Assembly (NCBI GenBank): GCA_965602805.1
Contig: CBFCZK010000001.1
Coordinates: forward strand, 1 to 64,000
DNA length: 64,000 bases
DNA from: Thiomicrorhabdus sp965602805
GTDB taxonomy: Bacteria; Pseudomonadota; Gammaproteobacteria; Thiomicrospirales; Thiomicrospiraceae
Direction of reading: 5' to 3'
In this document: piece by piece, positions 40,691 through 50,059 of the stretch
Position numbering within the stretch: the stretch's first letter is position 1
How the letters are laid out: each line of letters begins with the position of its first letter
Program-made: the position numbers and the translations under genes
The notes under the pieces: model-generated
What the model was told of the DNA's origin: nothing
The model's input: only the letters and a program-made list of their open reading frames with translations
Databases searched by the model: none

Positions 40691-43600
40691 TTAATGATTG
40701 AGATACTTCTCTAGAATCTGATGGGCTTGCATCGGTTTGTCGAAAAAGTATCCCTGAATCTCTTGACAGCCTTCTGTTGCCAAGAAATCTAACTGTGTTT
40801 CAAGCTCTACACCTTCAGCGATAGTATCCAAACCAAGCGCTGTTGCCATTGCAATAATCGCCCTCACTAACGACAGGTTGCTTTCATCAACGAACAATTC
40901 GCGAATGAACAATTGATCTATTTTGAGCTTGGTCATCGGAAAATGCTTTAAATAACTCAACGAGGAGTAACCCGTACCAAAATCATCCAATGCTAATTTA
41001 AAACCGACAACCCTTAACTTAAGCAAATCATTCAAAATCGATGAAGATCTATCCACCAAGAGACTCTCTGTTATCTCCAGTTCAATCCACTGGGGATCTA
41101 GTTCTAATTTTTCCGCATAAGCGATTAGGTTATCAATAAAGTTCTTTTTACGAAATTGTACCGGGGAGAGGTTGATGGCCATCGTTATTGGCGACAGCTC
41201 CGTTAACTGCCAGGCTTTTAATTGATGAAAGGCCGTTTGATAAATCCAGTCACCGAGCGGTATCATTAAGCCTGAATCCTCTGCTTCTGGAATAAAGTCA
41301 GCGGGTGAAATTATCCCTTTTTGTGGGTGGTTCCAACGAATCAAGGCCTCCACGCCACTTATCTTGTGGCTTTTTGAATTTATTTGCGGCTGATAATACA
41401 GTTCAAACTCTTGTTGAGATAGAGCCTTTCGCATATCTGTCTGCAAAATAAGACTTTTCACAATACGTTCAGTCATTTTATTTGCATAAGGTTGGTGTTG
41501 ATTACGACCCTTTTGCTTCGCAACATACATTGCTGCATCCGCATGACTCATTAAAAATTCTGCACTAGAGCCATCTTGTGGGTAAGTCACGCTTCCAATG
41601 GACAAGGTAATAAAGATTATCTTTTCTTCAATTTCAAAGGGTAATTTGAACGCTTGACGAATACTACTGATGACCCTTTCAATATCATTTTCACACTCTA
41701 AATCCACTAGTAAAATACTGAATTCATCCCCTCCAAATCGTGCAATCGTATCATTGGCTCTGACACATTTGAGGATTCTAGAAGCCACCTCTTGCAGAAT
41801 AACGTCACCAAATTGGTGCCCCAACGTATCATTGACCTTTTTGAAATGATCAATGTCGACAAAAAGCACGGACAACAAGGTTTTCTTACGCTTTGCAGAA
41901 ATGATGGCCTGCTTTAAACGATCTTCAAACAAGGTTCGGTTTGCCAAGCCTGTTAAGGTATCGTAATAAGCCATATGGTTTATGTTCGCTTGCGCCTCTA
42001 GTTGCTCGGTCACATCCTCAACGAATGAAGCCACACCAATCACATTTCCTTGCTGGTCTATCAAAGGCGTGTTATACCACTCACACTGAATGATTCGTCC
42101 ATCAGCCGTGCAGTTTTCATTACGGGCTTGGCCACCGCCTACCTGTTTGGACATCAAGGCTTGCCAAACCTCAAAGACATACTCTTTGTCTTTGTCTGTG
42201 ATAATGAGATCCATCGCACTCTTACCGATGGCATCCTCTTTTTTATAACCAAAAATATTTTCCGCAGCCGGGTTCCAGTTAAGTACTTCAAAATTATTAC
42301 CCCACTCAATGACACCCAAAGGCGTCTGTTCAAAGTGCATGAGCACTTTTTGGGTCATTTTTTTAATTTCGAGTTCTTGCTGTTTGCGTTGGGTGATATT
42401 TCTATCTACTCCTCTAAAACCAATAAGGTTTTGTTCTTTATCCAATAACGGAATGCCATTGGTTTCCAAATACACCTTTGTTCCATTTTTATGCAGGTTA
42501 GTATTTTCCATCTCGAAAAAAGGTTTTTTATGCAGTGCATATTCCTCAAATAATACTGAAAGTCGCTTTGCTTCATCTTCAGGCATCAAATCAAATGGCG
42601 ACTTACCCAAGAGCTCTTCAGGCTCATAACCGAGGAAATCCCTGACTTTAGGGCTTGCGTAGGTATACCTACCTTTGGCATCCAGTTCCCATATCCAATC
42701 TGTGGAGCTCTCAACCAAATGCCGAAAACGTTTTTCACTTTCAAATAGCTTGCGATTGGAACGATTTATTTTAGATTCTATTTTATCGATAAAGAGATAG
42801 ATGAAGATGAACAGCACAACACTGGCAACCATACTGAATCCAATAATTTCTATTAGATGTGTCGTAAACTCTTTTTTTATCTCAGTAAGATCTTTAAAAA
42901 ATACCATCTTACCAATCGGCTGGTCTGATTTTTGTTCATCCATTATTGGTAGACTATAAGTTTGATAGGTATGGTCTTTGGTCAATGCTTCTTGATATTG
43001 GTAGGAGGTTTCACCGATTTTGCATAATGCCAAACAAAACTCAGTTTGGTTAAAGAGTAGTGATGAAAAAGTGACCACTGACTTAGGCAGAAGATTCCAG
43101 TCATGCTCTCGATTCATTAGGGTCATTCCACTTTCCCAGGCTTGACGGTCAATGACTTCTTTATTAATACTGATAAATAAACCAATGTCTGAATTTTTAT
43201 AGACATGCTCATAAACATGCTCAATTTCTTGGCCTAGCTCAATATATCCAAGCAGTTCCCCCTGATCGAACCAGGGCATCACAGCTCTCAAAGTCAATAA
43301 GCCAAGTGGCCCCATCTCAACGCCCCAAGCGATTTGCTGTGTTTCAGCCGCATCTAAAGCAGACTGTCGCTGAATTTGGTCGCCGTAACGTTGAGGTTGA
43401 TGGACGCGTAAATAGTTCACTAAGTTCGGTTGGTGAATGTAAAAATGTGAGATGTGGTTTTGTTGTAGTATTTGAAAATGACTGTTTAAATGTTTCAATA
43501 AACGCACTTTATTCTGGCTGCGCATGTCCGCTTGGAGCTCTTTATCCTGCTCAAGTATCTGCAAAAAAACCACTATTTTTTCTTTTTCAAACTTTGTTGT

Positions 43601-43765
43601 GGCTTCATATAACTGACGTGCAGAATCGAATTTCTGATGTAAATGTTGTTCGGTATAGCGTTTTTCTAACGTTAGTTGGGAAAACACAAAGCCTGTAATC
43701 ATCGTGAGCAATATAATGATTATAGGGGTTAGTAGAAGCGTTTTTAATGACAGTTGTTTTTTCAT
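40691..43765 (-). CDS. Membrane PAS-PAS-GGDEF-EAL protein (cyclic-di-GMP turnover)
   Basis: This large sensor probably makes and/or breaks cyclic di-GMP. I start it at the ATG at 43765 (MKKQLSLKTLL), giving 1024 residues; a longer frame begins upstream without a better site. It has a membrane segment at about 9-29, an extracytoplasmic region to about 285, a second membrane segment near 300, two PAS domains, a GGDEF domain with the intact RFGGDEF signature, and an EAL domain with the intact EALIRW motif. Both enzymatic motifs look active, so the net activity is not predictable. It stands alone; cyclic di-GMP is known to antagonise motility. Confidence 0.94.
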   Translation of the reverse strand: MKKQLSLKTLLLTPIIIILLTMITGFVFSQLTLEKRYTEQHLHQKFDSARQLYEATTKFEKEKIVVFLQILEQDKELQADMRSQNKVRLLKHLNSHFQILQQNHISHFYIHQPNLVNYLRVHQPQRYGDQIQRQSALDAAETQQIAWGVEMGPLGLLTLRAVMPWFDQGELLGYIELGQEIEHVYEHVYKNSDIGLFISINKEVIDRQAWESGMTLMNREHDWNLLPKSVVTFSSLLFNQTEFCLALCKIGETSYQYQEALTKDHTYQTYSLPIMDEQKSDQPIGKMVFFKDLTEIKKEFTTHLIEIIGFSMVASVVLFIFIYLFIDKIESKINRSNRKLFESEKRFRHLVESSTDWIWELDAKGRYTYASPKVRDFLGYEPEELLGKSPFDLMPEDEAKRLSVLFEEYALHKKPFFEMENTNLHKNGTKVYLETNGIPLLDKEQNLIGFRGVDRNITQRKQQELEIKKMTQKVLMHFEQTPLGVIEWGNNFEVLNWNPAAENIFGYKKEDAIGKSAMDLIITDKDKEYVFEVWQALMSKQVGGGQARNENCTADGRIIQCEWYNTPLIDQQGNVIGVASFVEDVTEQLEAQANINHMAYYDTLTGLANRTLFEDRLKQAIISAKRKKTLLSVLFVDIDHFKKVNDTLGHQFGDVILQEVASRILKCVRANDTIARFGGDEFSILLVDLECENDIERVISSIRQAFKLPFEIEEKIIFITLSIGSVTYPQDGSSAEFLMSHADAAMYVAKQKGRNQHQPYANKMTERIVKSLILQTDMRKALSQQEFELYYQPQINSKSHKISGVEALIRWNHPQKGIISPADFIPEAEDSGLMIPLGDWIYQTAFHQLKAWQLTELSPITMAINLSPVQFRKKNFIDNLIAYAEKLELDPQWIELEITESLLVDRSSSILNDLLKLRVVGFKLALDDFGTGYSSLSYLKHFPMTKLKIDQLFIRELFVDESNLSLVRAIIAMATALGLDTIAEGVELETQLDFLATEGCQEIQGYFFDKPMQAHQILEKYLNH

Positions 43766-43834
43766 ATTCTCACTTAAACGATGTGTTTTTTTGATGATTA
43801 AATAAATCGAGAGTATAGAAAATACTACTCTCAA

Positions 43835-44462
43835 ACTTATTTAATGTCCAGAATCATGGTACGTGTTTACTTGATGGCAAAGGGTAGTACTACCTAGGTG
43901 TTTCGATCATAAAATGTGAAACAATTAATTGTGCTTTCTTACTTCTGCTTTTATTAAGCTTTAACTTTGTTAGTCATGCTTAAATTGCAACAAACTTCTC
44001 AAAATCAAACCTCTACAAGAAAGTTTGTTCAACCTCAGGGTAGATCTTTTACACGAATTTTTTATTGTCAAAAAAGAAAATAGATTTAGCCAGTTGAATA
44101 TGAAAAACGATATTTTGAGAAGCTAGAAAGAGTCCAGAAACTAGGGACTTGCCAGCCGAGTTAGGCTTGTCCTTCGTGGGGGTGTGCCCTCTATTTGTCA
44201 AATCAATATCTTAGATTGGTTTTTACTACTGTCCTGACTTTTATCGAGTTTGGCTGCTTACATTTAAATGCATAGATTCATGAGTAAAATCGAGTTTACT
44301 CTTTGCTCAGAGTTTTTGTACTCATTGAAATAGAGGTTTGCTAAGGAATTGACCGCATCAAGCCAGTAAGTTTTGGTGCTTTAGGCTGTTGGTTTAATGA
44401 CTCTGATAAATCAAAATGTCACGTCTCGGGATTAAATTTACGCTGTTTTTTGTCACCAATAT
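43835..44462. other. 628-bp intergenic region with possible structured segment
   Basis: No convincing gene is found here. The region is AT-rich except for 44140-44220, where a G/C-rich stretch can pair with itself (GGAC...AGCC and GGCT...GTCC). A GTAGTAC palindrome with GGT/ACC flanks lies at about 43884-43898. The rightmost part holds the upstream sequence of the GGDEF-EAL gene, and the left end of the unknown cassette lies beyond 44463. It could encode a small RNA; evidence is weak. Confidence 0.35.
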
Positions 44463-45401
44463 TTAGTTCTGAACCACAATGTAACTTTGGCAATTATGCT
44501 TCAGATAGTTGTTTCTATAAATATCCGCCATTTTTTTTGTGTGAAAACCCGTTTTAATAAGGTAAGGCAATTCATTATTAGGCTCACTATTTAAATCTGG
44601 GTAGGCCTGTTGAATTGTTTGTAGGCTTTGTTGATTGTTTGGTATGACTAAAACACAATATTGTTCAACGTTGGAGCTATTCAAAATATACGAATTAAGT
44701 TGCTCTAGTACTTCTGTAATCAGCAGCTTATTGTCATCTGTTTGTTGTTTATCGCTGTGAATCAATAGCTGGATTAAATCTGCAAGTTTAGAGACTTGAT
44801 CGCCAGCAGGTGAGCTGGATAAATAATGGCTAATGGATTGGTTTAATCCTGAAAGGATATTATGTACTTCAGAGGGCTCATGATTTTGTGAAAATTTTTC
44901 TAGCGCGACGTAATCAATTGAGTCATCCCAGCTATGTAATACTTCGTCTAAAATTTCTTTTTCTACGGACGTTATTTTTTGGTCGAGAAGGGCTATTTTC
45001 AAAATAATTTCACGAATGTCTTCCCGTTCATTGGGGCTGGTAAATGAACTGGCAAGATTCCCTAGTTCTGATGTTTCTTTCATGAGGTAAAGTTTTACTT
45101 TCTTCCAAAAGTTATTCGCTCGAATATCGGTTACCCAGAATCCACTCCCGACTAATACCATAAACATCGTCATTGACAGCCATATGCCACTGCTGACTAA
45201 ACCATTAAAGGATTGTTCAATATAGCTTGAGGCTATAAAAAAAGAGAGCGTGATAAGTCCTACACCCTGAGCAATTAAACTGATGCTTTCGGCAACATCT
45301 TTTTTATGTTTACGTTTCCAAACCTTGTTGGCGCGTAAATAGGATTCAATTGTGATAAGTGCAAGTGTTATCCAGGCAATTATTGAAACGTTTTCAATCA
45401 T
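44463..45401 (-). CDS. Unknown membrane protein with TerB-like segment
   Basis: I do not recognise this 312-residue protein as a named family. It has three hydrophobic stretches in the first 110 residues (about 5-20, 45-63 and 75-94), then a soluble part. A segment near 125-150 (EIILKIALLDQKITSVEKEI) recalls TerB/DUF533-type helices with a DxxIxxxE pattern; this is tentative. The last 60 residues (VEQYCVLVIPNNQQSLQTIQ and later QSYIVVQN) look like a small alpha/beta module reminiscent of SPOR-like folds. It is the last gene of the four-gene minus-strand cassette, after a secreted protein. Confidence 0.7.
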   Translation of the reverse strand: MIENVSIIAWITLALITIESYLRANKVWKRKHKKDVAESISLIAQGVGLITLSFFIASSYIEQSFNGLVSSGIWLSMTMFMVLVGSGFWVTDIRANNFWKKVKLYLMKETSELGNLASSFTSPNEREDIREIILKIALLDQKITSVEKEILDEVLHSWDDSIDYVALEKFSQNHEPSEVHNILSGLNQSISHYLSSSPAGDQVSKLADLIQLLIHSDKQQTDDNKLLITEVLEQLNSYILNSSNVEQYCVLVIPNNQQSLQTIQQAYPDLNSEPNNELPYLIKTGFHTKKMADIYRNNYLKHNCQSYIVVQN

Positions 45402-45431
45402 GTTATCTCTTGGTTTTAGTCTTGTTAGCCG

Positions 45432-46178
45432 TTAATCGGCTATTGTTGTAAATGTGATTGTTTCACTCAGTGAACCTGCATTGAAGTCACCGTACTGTAT
45501 GGTTTCATCCATGTCTTTGGCATGAACCTTCCAAGCATACCAACCATCTTTTTTGAGTATCTCTTTAGGTAAAGTGAATTGCGTTTGATTAAGCGTTTTA
45601 CTCGCGTAAACCTTTTCGCCTGTCCAGTTATCTTTTATAAAAATTTGATAGTATTTTGCCTGGTCGACTGGCTGCCACTTTAGTGTAGGAGTGAGCGTGA
45701 TCTCTGTGGCTTTATCAACAGGGTAATTGATTTTTGCAGAAGCAATAATGTAGTCCACATTTACTTCATCTTTATATTGGTGTATTTGACCAGAATGGGT
45801 TGTTACAACAGCCTTAAAGGTACCTTTAGTCAGGTTTTTAGTAAAAGGTATTTGTGTAATAAATACCTTTTTGTCCGCTATATTTTTTCCATTAACGGTC
45901 TTTGCAGCTAGATAGCGATAAGTGTTCTGGTTAATTTCACCAAGCTCGCTGTCTTCTGGGGTCAATACCTTTATAGAATCCAAATTATTGTAGTGGTGTG
46001 TTGCATAAACGAGCATTAGAAAGGGGGTTCGGTCAGGCCAGTTGCAATAATGAATATCAAAAAAACCTAATTCATCTTTGTGCCAATCCTTATGGATTTG
46101 ATTGCTTGCAAATGCTTGTTGAGATGGCAGGGTGCAAACGAGCACTGTGCTTATTGCTAGACATTTTATTTTAAGCAC
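45432..46178 (-). CDS. Unknown secreted protein with fibronectin-like domain
   Basis: I start this at GTG 46178, preceded by AGGAT, which yields a classic signal peptide (about 24 residues ending QQAFAS); an ATG 30 bases upstream would bury it. The 248-residue protein has a first half with a DWPDRTPF-like (here CNWPDRTPFLMLVYATHH) segment and a second half resembling a fibronectin type III-like beta sandwich (PTLKWQPVDQAKYYQIFIKD, then YAWKVHAKD). It is probably periplasmic or surface-exposed. No family is recognised. It is 30 bases upstream of the membrane protein at 44463-45401, so the two are likely co-transcribed. Confidence 0.7.
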   Translation of the reverse strand: MLKIKCLAISTVLVCTLPSQQAFASNQIHKDWHKDELGFFDIHYCNWPDRTPFLMLVYATHHYNNLDSIKVLTPEDSELGEINQNTYRYLAAKTVNGKNIADKKVFITQIPFTKNLTKGTFKAVVTTHSGQIHQYKDEVNVDYIIASAKINYPVDKATEITLTPTLKWQPVDQAKYYQIFIKDNWTGEKVYASKTLNQTQFTLPKEILKKDGWYAWKVHAKDMDETIQYGDFNAGSLSETITFTTIAD

Positions 46179-46356
46179 AGAATATCCTGTTTGAGAATAA
46201 GTAAACAATGCTGTACTTTAATTGATTAACCGAGCCAGTGGGTAATTTGTAATTTTAATGTGCTGATAAATATGGTTTATTTGGTAGTGTGTTGCGTAAA
46301 AAAGTGTATTGGTATGGTGTGTTTAGCAAGTTACATATTTGATATGTAATCCTTAC

Positions 46357-46396
46357 AAAAAAAACGAGTTGTTTATTAAAACAGACTCGCTTTTTG
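46357..46396 (-). terminator. Bidirectional hairpin between the two halves of the unknown cassette
   Basis: CGAGT-TGTTT (46365-46374) pairs with AAACA-ACTCG (with one bulged G) at 46379-46389, flanked by eight A on the left and five T on the right. On the minus strand the A run becomes the T tract, so transcription from 49245-46430 would stop here. Confidence 0.7.
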
Positions 46397-46429
46397 GATA
46401 GGTTTTTATGAAGGATGGTTTAAAGTTAC

Positions 46430-47650
46430 TTACTTAGCTTTATAGCTGTAAGGGGCGGGGGTGGCTGTATATTTAGTTAAATCCGTTTGAAGGTTTTTGA
46501 CTTGACCTTGAATCGTTAATTGCTGCTCGGTTAGAAGGCGTAGCTGCACTTTGAGTTCATTTAACGTCTGGTTAAGCGTTTGATTAATGGCTTGGGTATT
46601 CTCAGATTTACCGAGTGGCGCTTTGCTCGCTAAGCTTGCTTGAATCGCCTTCAGTGTTTTTTCCTGTTTTCTGACAATCCAACTGATGTCATTTAATTTT
46701 TTGACCTGCGCTGGCATTAAGCTTGTCGTTGCGCTGCTTGCAAGCGTTGTCGCCTGGAGTTTTTGCTGTTCGGCGAGTATTTTTTCAACCAGTTTTTTGA
46801 TATCCGTATAGTCTATCTTCATTTGTTCAGATGTTACAGAAGGGGTGGCTTCTGGCTTCTGGTACTCATTCACGTTAGTATGATTTTCTACTGCCGGTAC
46901 CGCTTTATCTAAGTGCGGGACGGTAGTATGCATGTCTACTGTTTGTTTTGCCTCTGGCTGATTATCGACTTCTGTTTGAGCTGCTACATCCAGTGTTTGC
47001 TCACTATTACTCTTGATGTCTTCACTAAGGGTTGTGTGTTCATCTTTAGAGGGAAGTTCGTTAAGGGCTGGGTGAATAGTGATGGGCGTATTGAAGGTTT
47101 TTTTCATGCGCATAATGTCGGCACTTAAGGCTTCAATGAGAGAAGATAATTCATCGACTTTGAGGGTTATTTTTTTACTCAATAAGTTACTTTCAATCTG
47201 GATAATATCCAGTGTTTCACCTTTAAATTGACTGTTTTGTTTGTTGGTCTCATAGAAGAAATAGCCAATCACACTTAGTGCAATAACATTCACGACGACG
47301 GATCCAGTCATTAATGCTATAAAAGTCGTTTTAGCGGATTGTATCTCTTTTGAGGTAGTGCGAATAGATTGACGCCAATTGTAGTTAAACTCTTCCAACT
47401 CTAGACTTTGCGATTTGAGTTGTTCAGCCATTTTAATGGCCGCTTTGGCGGCTAAATGACTTTGAAGCGAAGCTTCTTGAGCCGTTTTAGCGGTTTCAAG
47501 TGCAATTAGGTCAGCATCTATTGAAGTTGTTTCGTCACTTTTAAGCTGCGAATTTTGAGATGAAACTTTTTGAGCATTATCGTTCAATTGTTGCGTGCTC
47601 TCTTCTAGCTGTTCAACTTCTTGTAGTAAATCGTCAACGATATTACTCAT
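46430..47650 (-). CDS. Unknown single-pass coiled-coil membrane protein
   Basis: This 406-residue protein has a helical, charged N-terminal region (1-105), one membrane segment at about 108-133 (FIALMTGSVVVNVIALSVIG), a coiled coil after it (140-195), a Pro/Thr/Glu-rich linker and a second helical C-terminal region (about 280-385). The N-terminus begins MSNIVDDLLQEVEQLEE. Its architecture is that of a structural or scaffolding protein with both ends soluble. The gene follows the acidic protein gene by 56 bases in the same direction; a terminator lies after it. No family is recognised. Confidence 0.7.
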   Translation of the reverse strand: MSNIVDDLLQEVEQLEESTQQLNDNAQKVSSQNSQLKSDETTSIDADLIALETAKTAQEASLQSHLAAKAAIKMAEQLKSQSLELEEFNYNWRQSIRTTSKEIQSAKTTFIALMTGSVVVNVIALSVIGYFFYETNKQNSQFKGETLDIIQIESNLLSKKITLKVDELSSLIEALSADIMRMKKTFNTPITIHPALNELPSKDEHTTLSEDIKSNSEQTLDVAAQTEVDNQPEAKQTVDMHTTVPHLDKAVPAVENHTNVNEYQKPEATPSVTSEQMKIDYTDIKKLVEKILAEQQKLQATTLASSATTSLMPAQVKKLNDISWIVRKQEKTLKAIQASLASKAPLGKSENTQAINQTLNQTLNELKVQLRLLTEQQLTIQGQVKNLQTDLTKYTATPAPYSYKAK

Positions 47651-47706
47651 GGTGTTACCTATTTAATAAGATGTGTGATGGTTGGCTCAATTGAGTCATT
47701 ATGAAC

Positions 47707-49245
47707 TTAGTCATTAAGGTCTGAAATTCTTGCTTTAAGACTTTCATTTATGGCTTTTAAACTTTTGTTTTTCGCTTGAATGCCATGTAAACGCTCGGCA
47801 ACTTCAGGAGACGACAGCTGTGTTTCAAGTTCATTTAAGTCAACGCTGTACCCCGCATTTTTGGCGGCTTCAAAAGCGCGTTCGGCCGCAACAAAAGTGG
47901 CTTCGATAGCTTGTTGAATTTTTTCAGCAGATTCATGCGCCTTCTGCGAGGTTGCCAGTGCAAGCAGGGTCGCTTCTTGGGCTGTATTCTGCACTTGTGA
48001 TGCGATTTCTTGGATTTCTTGGTCTATTTCAATTGCTTCTTCCATGCTCGTAACGGATTGGCTTGCTTGTTCAATCATCTGATTGTCATTAGCCGTTTCA
48101 ATATCCGTGGCGAGTGTGGCACCGGTAGCTTCGTCAGCCGTTTCGTCACTTCTCATCTCATCCTCGACAATGTCCATTGCTGAGGTACTTATCGAATCCG
48201 CCTCATTAACTTCATTAGAAATATTATCCAGAGTTTCAGTGGCTAATTCGTCAGTCGGTAGCTCAAAATCCATGTCCATCGCTTCATCAGCGGGCATTTC
48301 GTCTGTGGCGTCATCGGTAGGCGTATCTGTATCAATATCCACATCATCAGCCGTATCAGCTTGCGCCATCATTGCATCGATATCTTCAATATCTGTCATC
48401 TCTAGTGAAACGTCTTCAGTGACATCAACCGTTTCAGGTTCAGATAATTCTTCAGGGGTTGCATTTGTGCTATCCATCTCTTCGATAATATCATCGCTAA
48501 CGTCAATGCTATCAACCTGTTCGGTGTCATCTGGCAGGTCAACTTGCGCTAGCCTATCGTCAATACTTTCAATATCATCAAGTTCTGGAATTTCGCTATC
48601 CGTCTCATCAGTAGTACCATCGATAACTTCGCTGGAAAGTTCAGCAGCAACTTCTGTGACTTCATTGGGCATATCAGTAATGTCAGCAGGTTCGTTAGAG
48701 TCCGTAGAATCAATTTGTTCCATTGATGTGTCGATATCAGTAATGCCTTCAATATCGTCCAAATCTAGATTGTCTAAATCGATATCTTTTGAAGCTTGAT
48801 TGCTCGGGATGTCGGTAAGAGCGATTTCGTCATCACCACTCTCCATATGTGCAAGTATATCTTCAATATCATCTTCACTGGTGTCTGTCATTGCCTCGGT
48901 GTCATCTTGGAGGTCAATTTTAGGTTCTAGCGTTGTTTCGCTTGTAGGGTCTGCGACTTCAACCTCAACCTCTGTTTCACTATCACTTTCCATTTGTGCC
49001 ATTAGGGCTTCTATATCCTCTAAATCCATCGCGTCAGAGTCATCGGCTGAAGGTGTCGGAGTCGTGGCAATCTCAATGGTATCATCCATGTCGGTTGGAA
49101 TGTCATCCAGGCTACTGAGAAAATCATCCATGTCGATATCCGTCAGGTCAGCGGGCGTTGCAGCTTGCTCTTCTGGTAATTCGCCCATCATTTCCAACAT
49201 TTCTTGGGTGGCTAGATCATCTTTTTGACTGTTTAAATCCGACAT
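47707..49245 (-). CDS. Unknown very acidic repeat protein
   Basis: I do not recognise this 512-residue protein. The first ~400 residues are dominated by Asp, Glu, Thr and Ser and contain a loosely repeated motif of the form DLEDIEALMAQMES at about 38, 74, 123, 161, 221 and 283. The last ~110 residues form an alanine-rich helix and a coiled coil ending in KARISDLND. There is no signal peptide or membrane segment. Long antisense Ser-rich frames opposite it are codon shadows. It is the first gene of the cassette. The motif resembles CheY-docking peptides such as FliM LSQDEVDALLKGM, but this is only a similarity by eye. Confidence 0.7.
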   Translation of the reverse strand: MSDLNSQKDDLATQEMLEMMGELPEEQAATPADLTDIDMDDFLSSLDDIPTDMDDTIEIATTPTPSADDSDAMDLEDIEALMAQMESDSETEVEVEVADPTSETTLEPKIDLQDDTEAMTDTSEDDIEDILAHMESGDDEIALTDIPSNQASKDIDLDNLDLDDIEGITDIDTSMEQIDSTDSNEPADITDMPNEVTEVAAELSSEVIDGTTDETDSEIPELDDIESIDDRLAQVDLPDDTEQVDSIDVSDDIIEEMDSTNATPEELSEPETVDVTEDVSLEMTDIEDIDAMMAQADTADDVDIDTDTPTDDATDEMPADEAMDMDFELPTDELATETLDNISNEVNEADSISTSAMDIVEDEMRSDETADEATGATLATDIETANDNQMIEQASQSVTSMEEAIEIDQEIQEIASQVQNTAQEATLLALATSQKAHESAEKIQQAIEATFVAAERAFEAAKNAGYSVDLNELETQLSSPEVAERLHGIQAKNKSLKAINESLKARISDLND

Positions 49246-49328
49246 GACAGATATTCCTATAAGCTTAATTTGATAGTGATTGGGTATCAGGAAGCATTTT
49301 TTATGCCATTTTTTTGGCTGGTTTAAGC

Positions 49329-50003
49329 CTAGGGTGGTAGAGAGAATTCCGGCAATAGATTGAATTCAAGCCATTGTCCGGATACAGGATGGGTAAAGCT
49401 CAAGCTAGTTGCGTGTAAAAGTAGTCGTGAGGACATTTTTAGTGTAATTGGATCGGCATATAGGTTGTCACCTAATATAGGGTGCCCTAATGATTTCATA
49501 TGTAATCTGAGTTGATGAGAGCGACCTGTAATAGGCGTGAGTTCGACGAGAAATTGATCATTGCTTTGTTGTAGGGTTTTCCAGTGAGTTTGTGCTGATT
49601 TACCTTGTTTAAAGTCAATCATTTGCAGGGGGCGGCGATCCCAGTCGCAACGCATGGGTAAGTTGATAGAGCCTTGTTCTGCGGATGGCAAGCCGGCACT
49701 GATGGCTTGATAAGTTTTGGAGGTTTCACGCTCCTGGAATTGACGACTGAGCGCACGGTGTACATCGGCATTTAAGGCAAGAACCATTAAGCCCGAAGTA
49801 TCCATGTCTAAGCGATGCACAATTTTGATCTCTGGATAAATCAGCTGTAAGTGTGACAACAAACACTCGTGTTTTTCAGGGCCTCGGCCGGGTACAGAGA
49901 GTAAACCGCTCGGTTTGTTAGCAATCACAATGTCCTCATCTGCATAATGAATCCAGCTAGAGTCAAAGGTAAATTGGTTCGGGAAAGTCGTTGATGTGTG
50001 CAT
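49329..50003 (-). CDS. rluA: RluA-type pseudouridine synthase
   Basis: RluA makes pseudouridine at 23S rRNA 746 and tRNA position 32. The 224 residues match the short RluA type, without an S4 domain. The catalytic segment is VHRLDMDTSG with Asp66, and the second core motif is ITGRSHQLRLHMKSLGHPIL near residue 160, as in E. coli RluA. It is transcribed divergently from the phosphatase gene at 50060, sharing a short control region. A different family member, RluC, is encoded at 54436-55383. Confidence 0.92.
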   Translation of the reverse strand: MHTSTTFPNQFTFDSSWIHYADEDIVIANKPSGLLSVPGRGPEKHECLLSHLQLIYPEIKIVHRLDMDTSGLMVLALNADVHRALSRQFQERETSKTYQAISAGLPSAEQGSINLPMRCDWDRRPLQMIDFKQGKSAQTHWKTLQQSNDQFLVELTPITGRSHQLRLHMKSLGHPILGDNLYADPITLKMSSRLLLHATSLSFTHPVSGQWLEFNLLPEFSLPP

Positions 50004-50059
50004 TTTATGAATAGGCCTTGTAAACTATTGCCTTATTTTAAACCAAGGTGTCTATTGAA

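Noticed and set aside
48083..49228. Long Ser-rich open frames on the plus strand opposite the acidic protein
   Set aside because: They mirror Asp/Glu codons of the real gene, have no ribosome site, and would be unbroken only because the sense codons GAT/GAC/GAA avoid stops in that frame.
49246..49328. Terminator between rluA and the acidic-protein gene
   Set aside because: A GCAT/ATGC pair with A/T runs is present, but the stem is too short to support a call.
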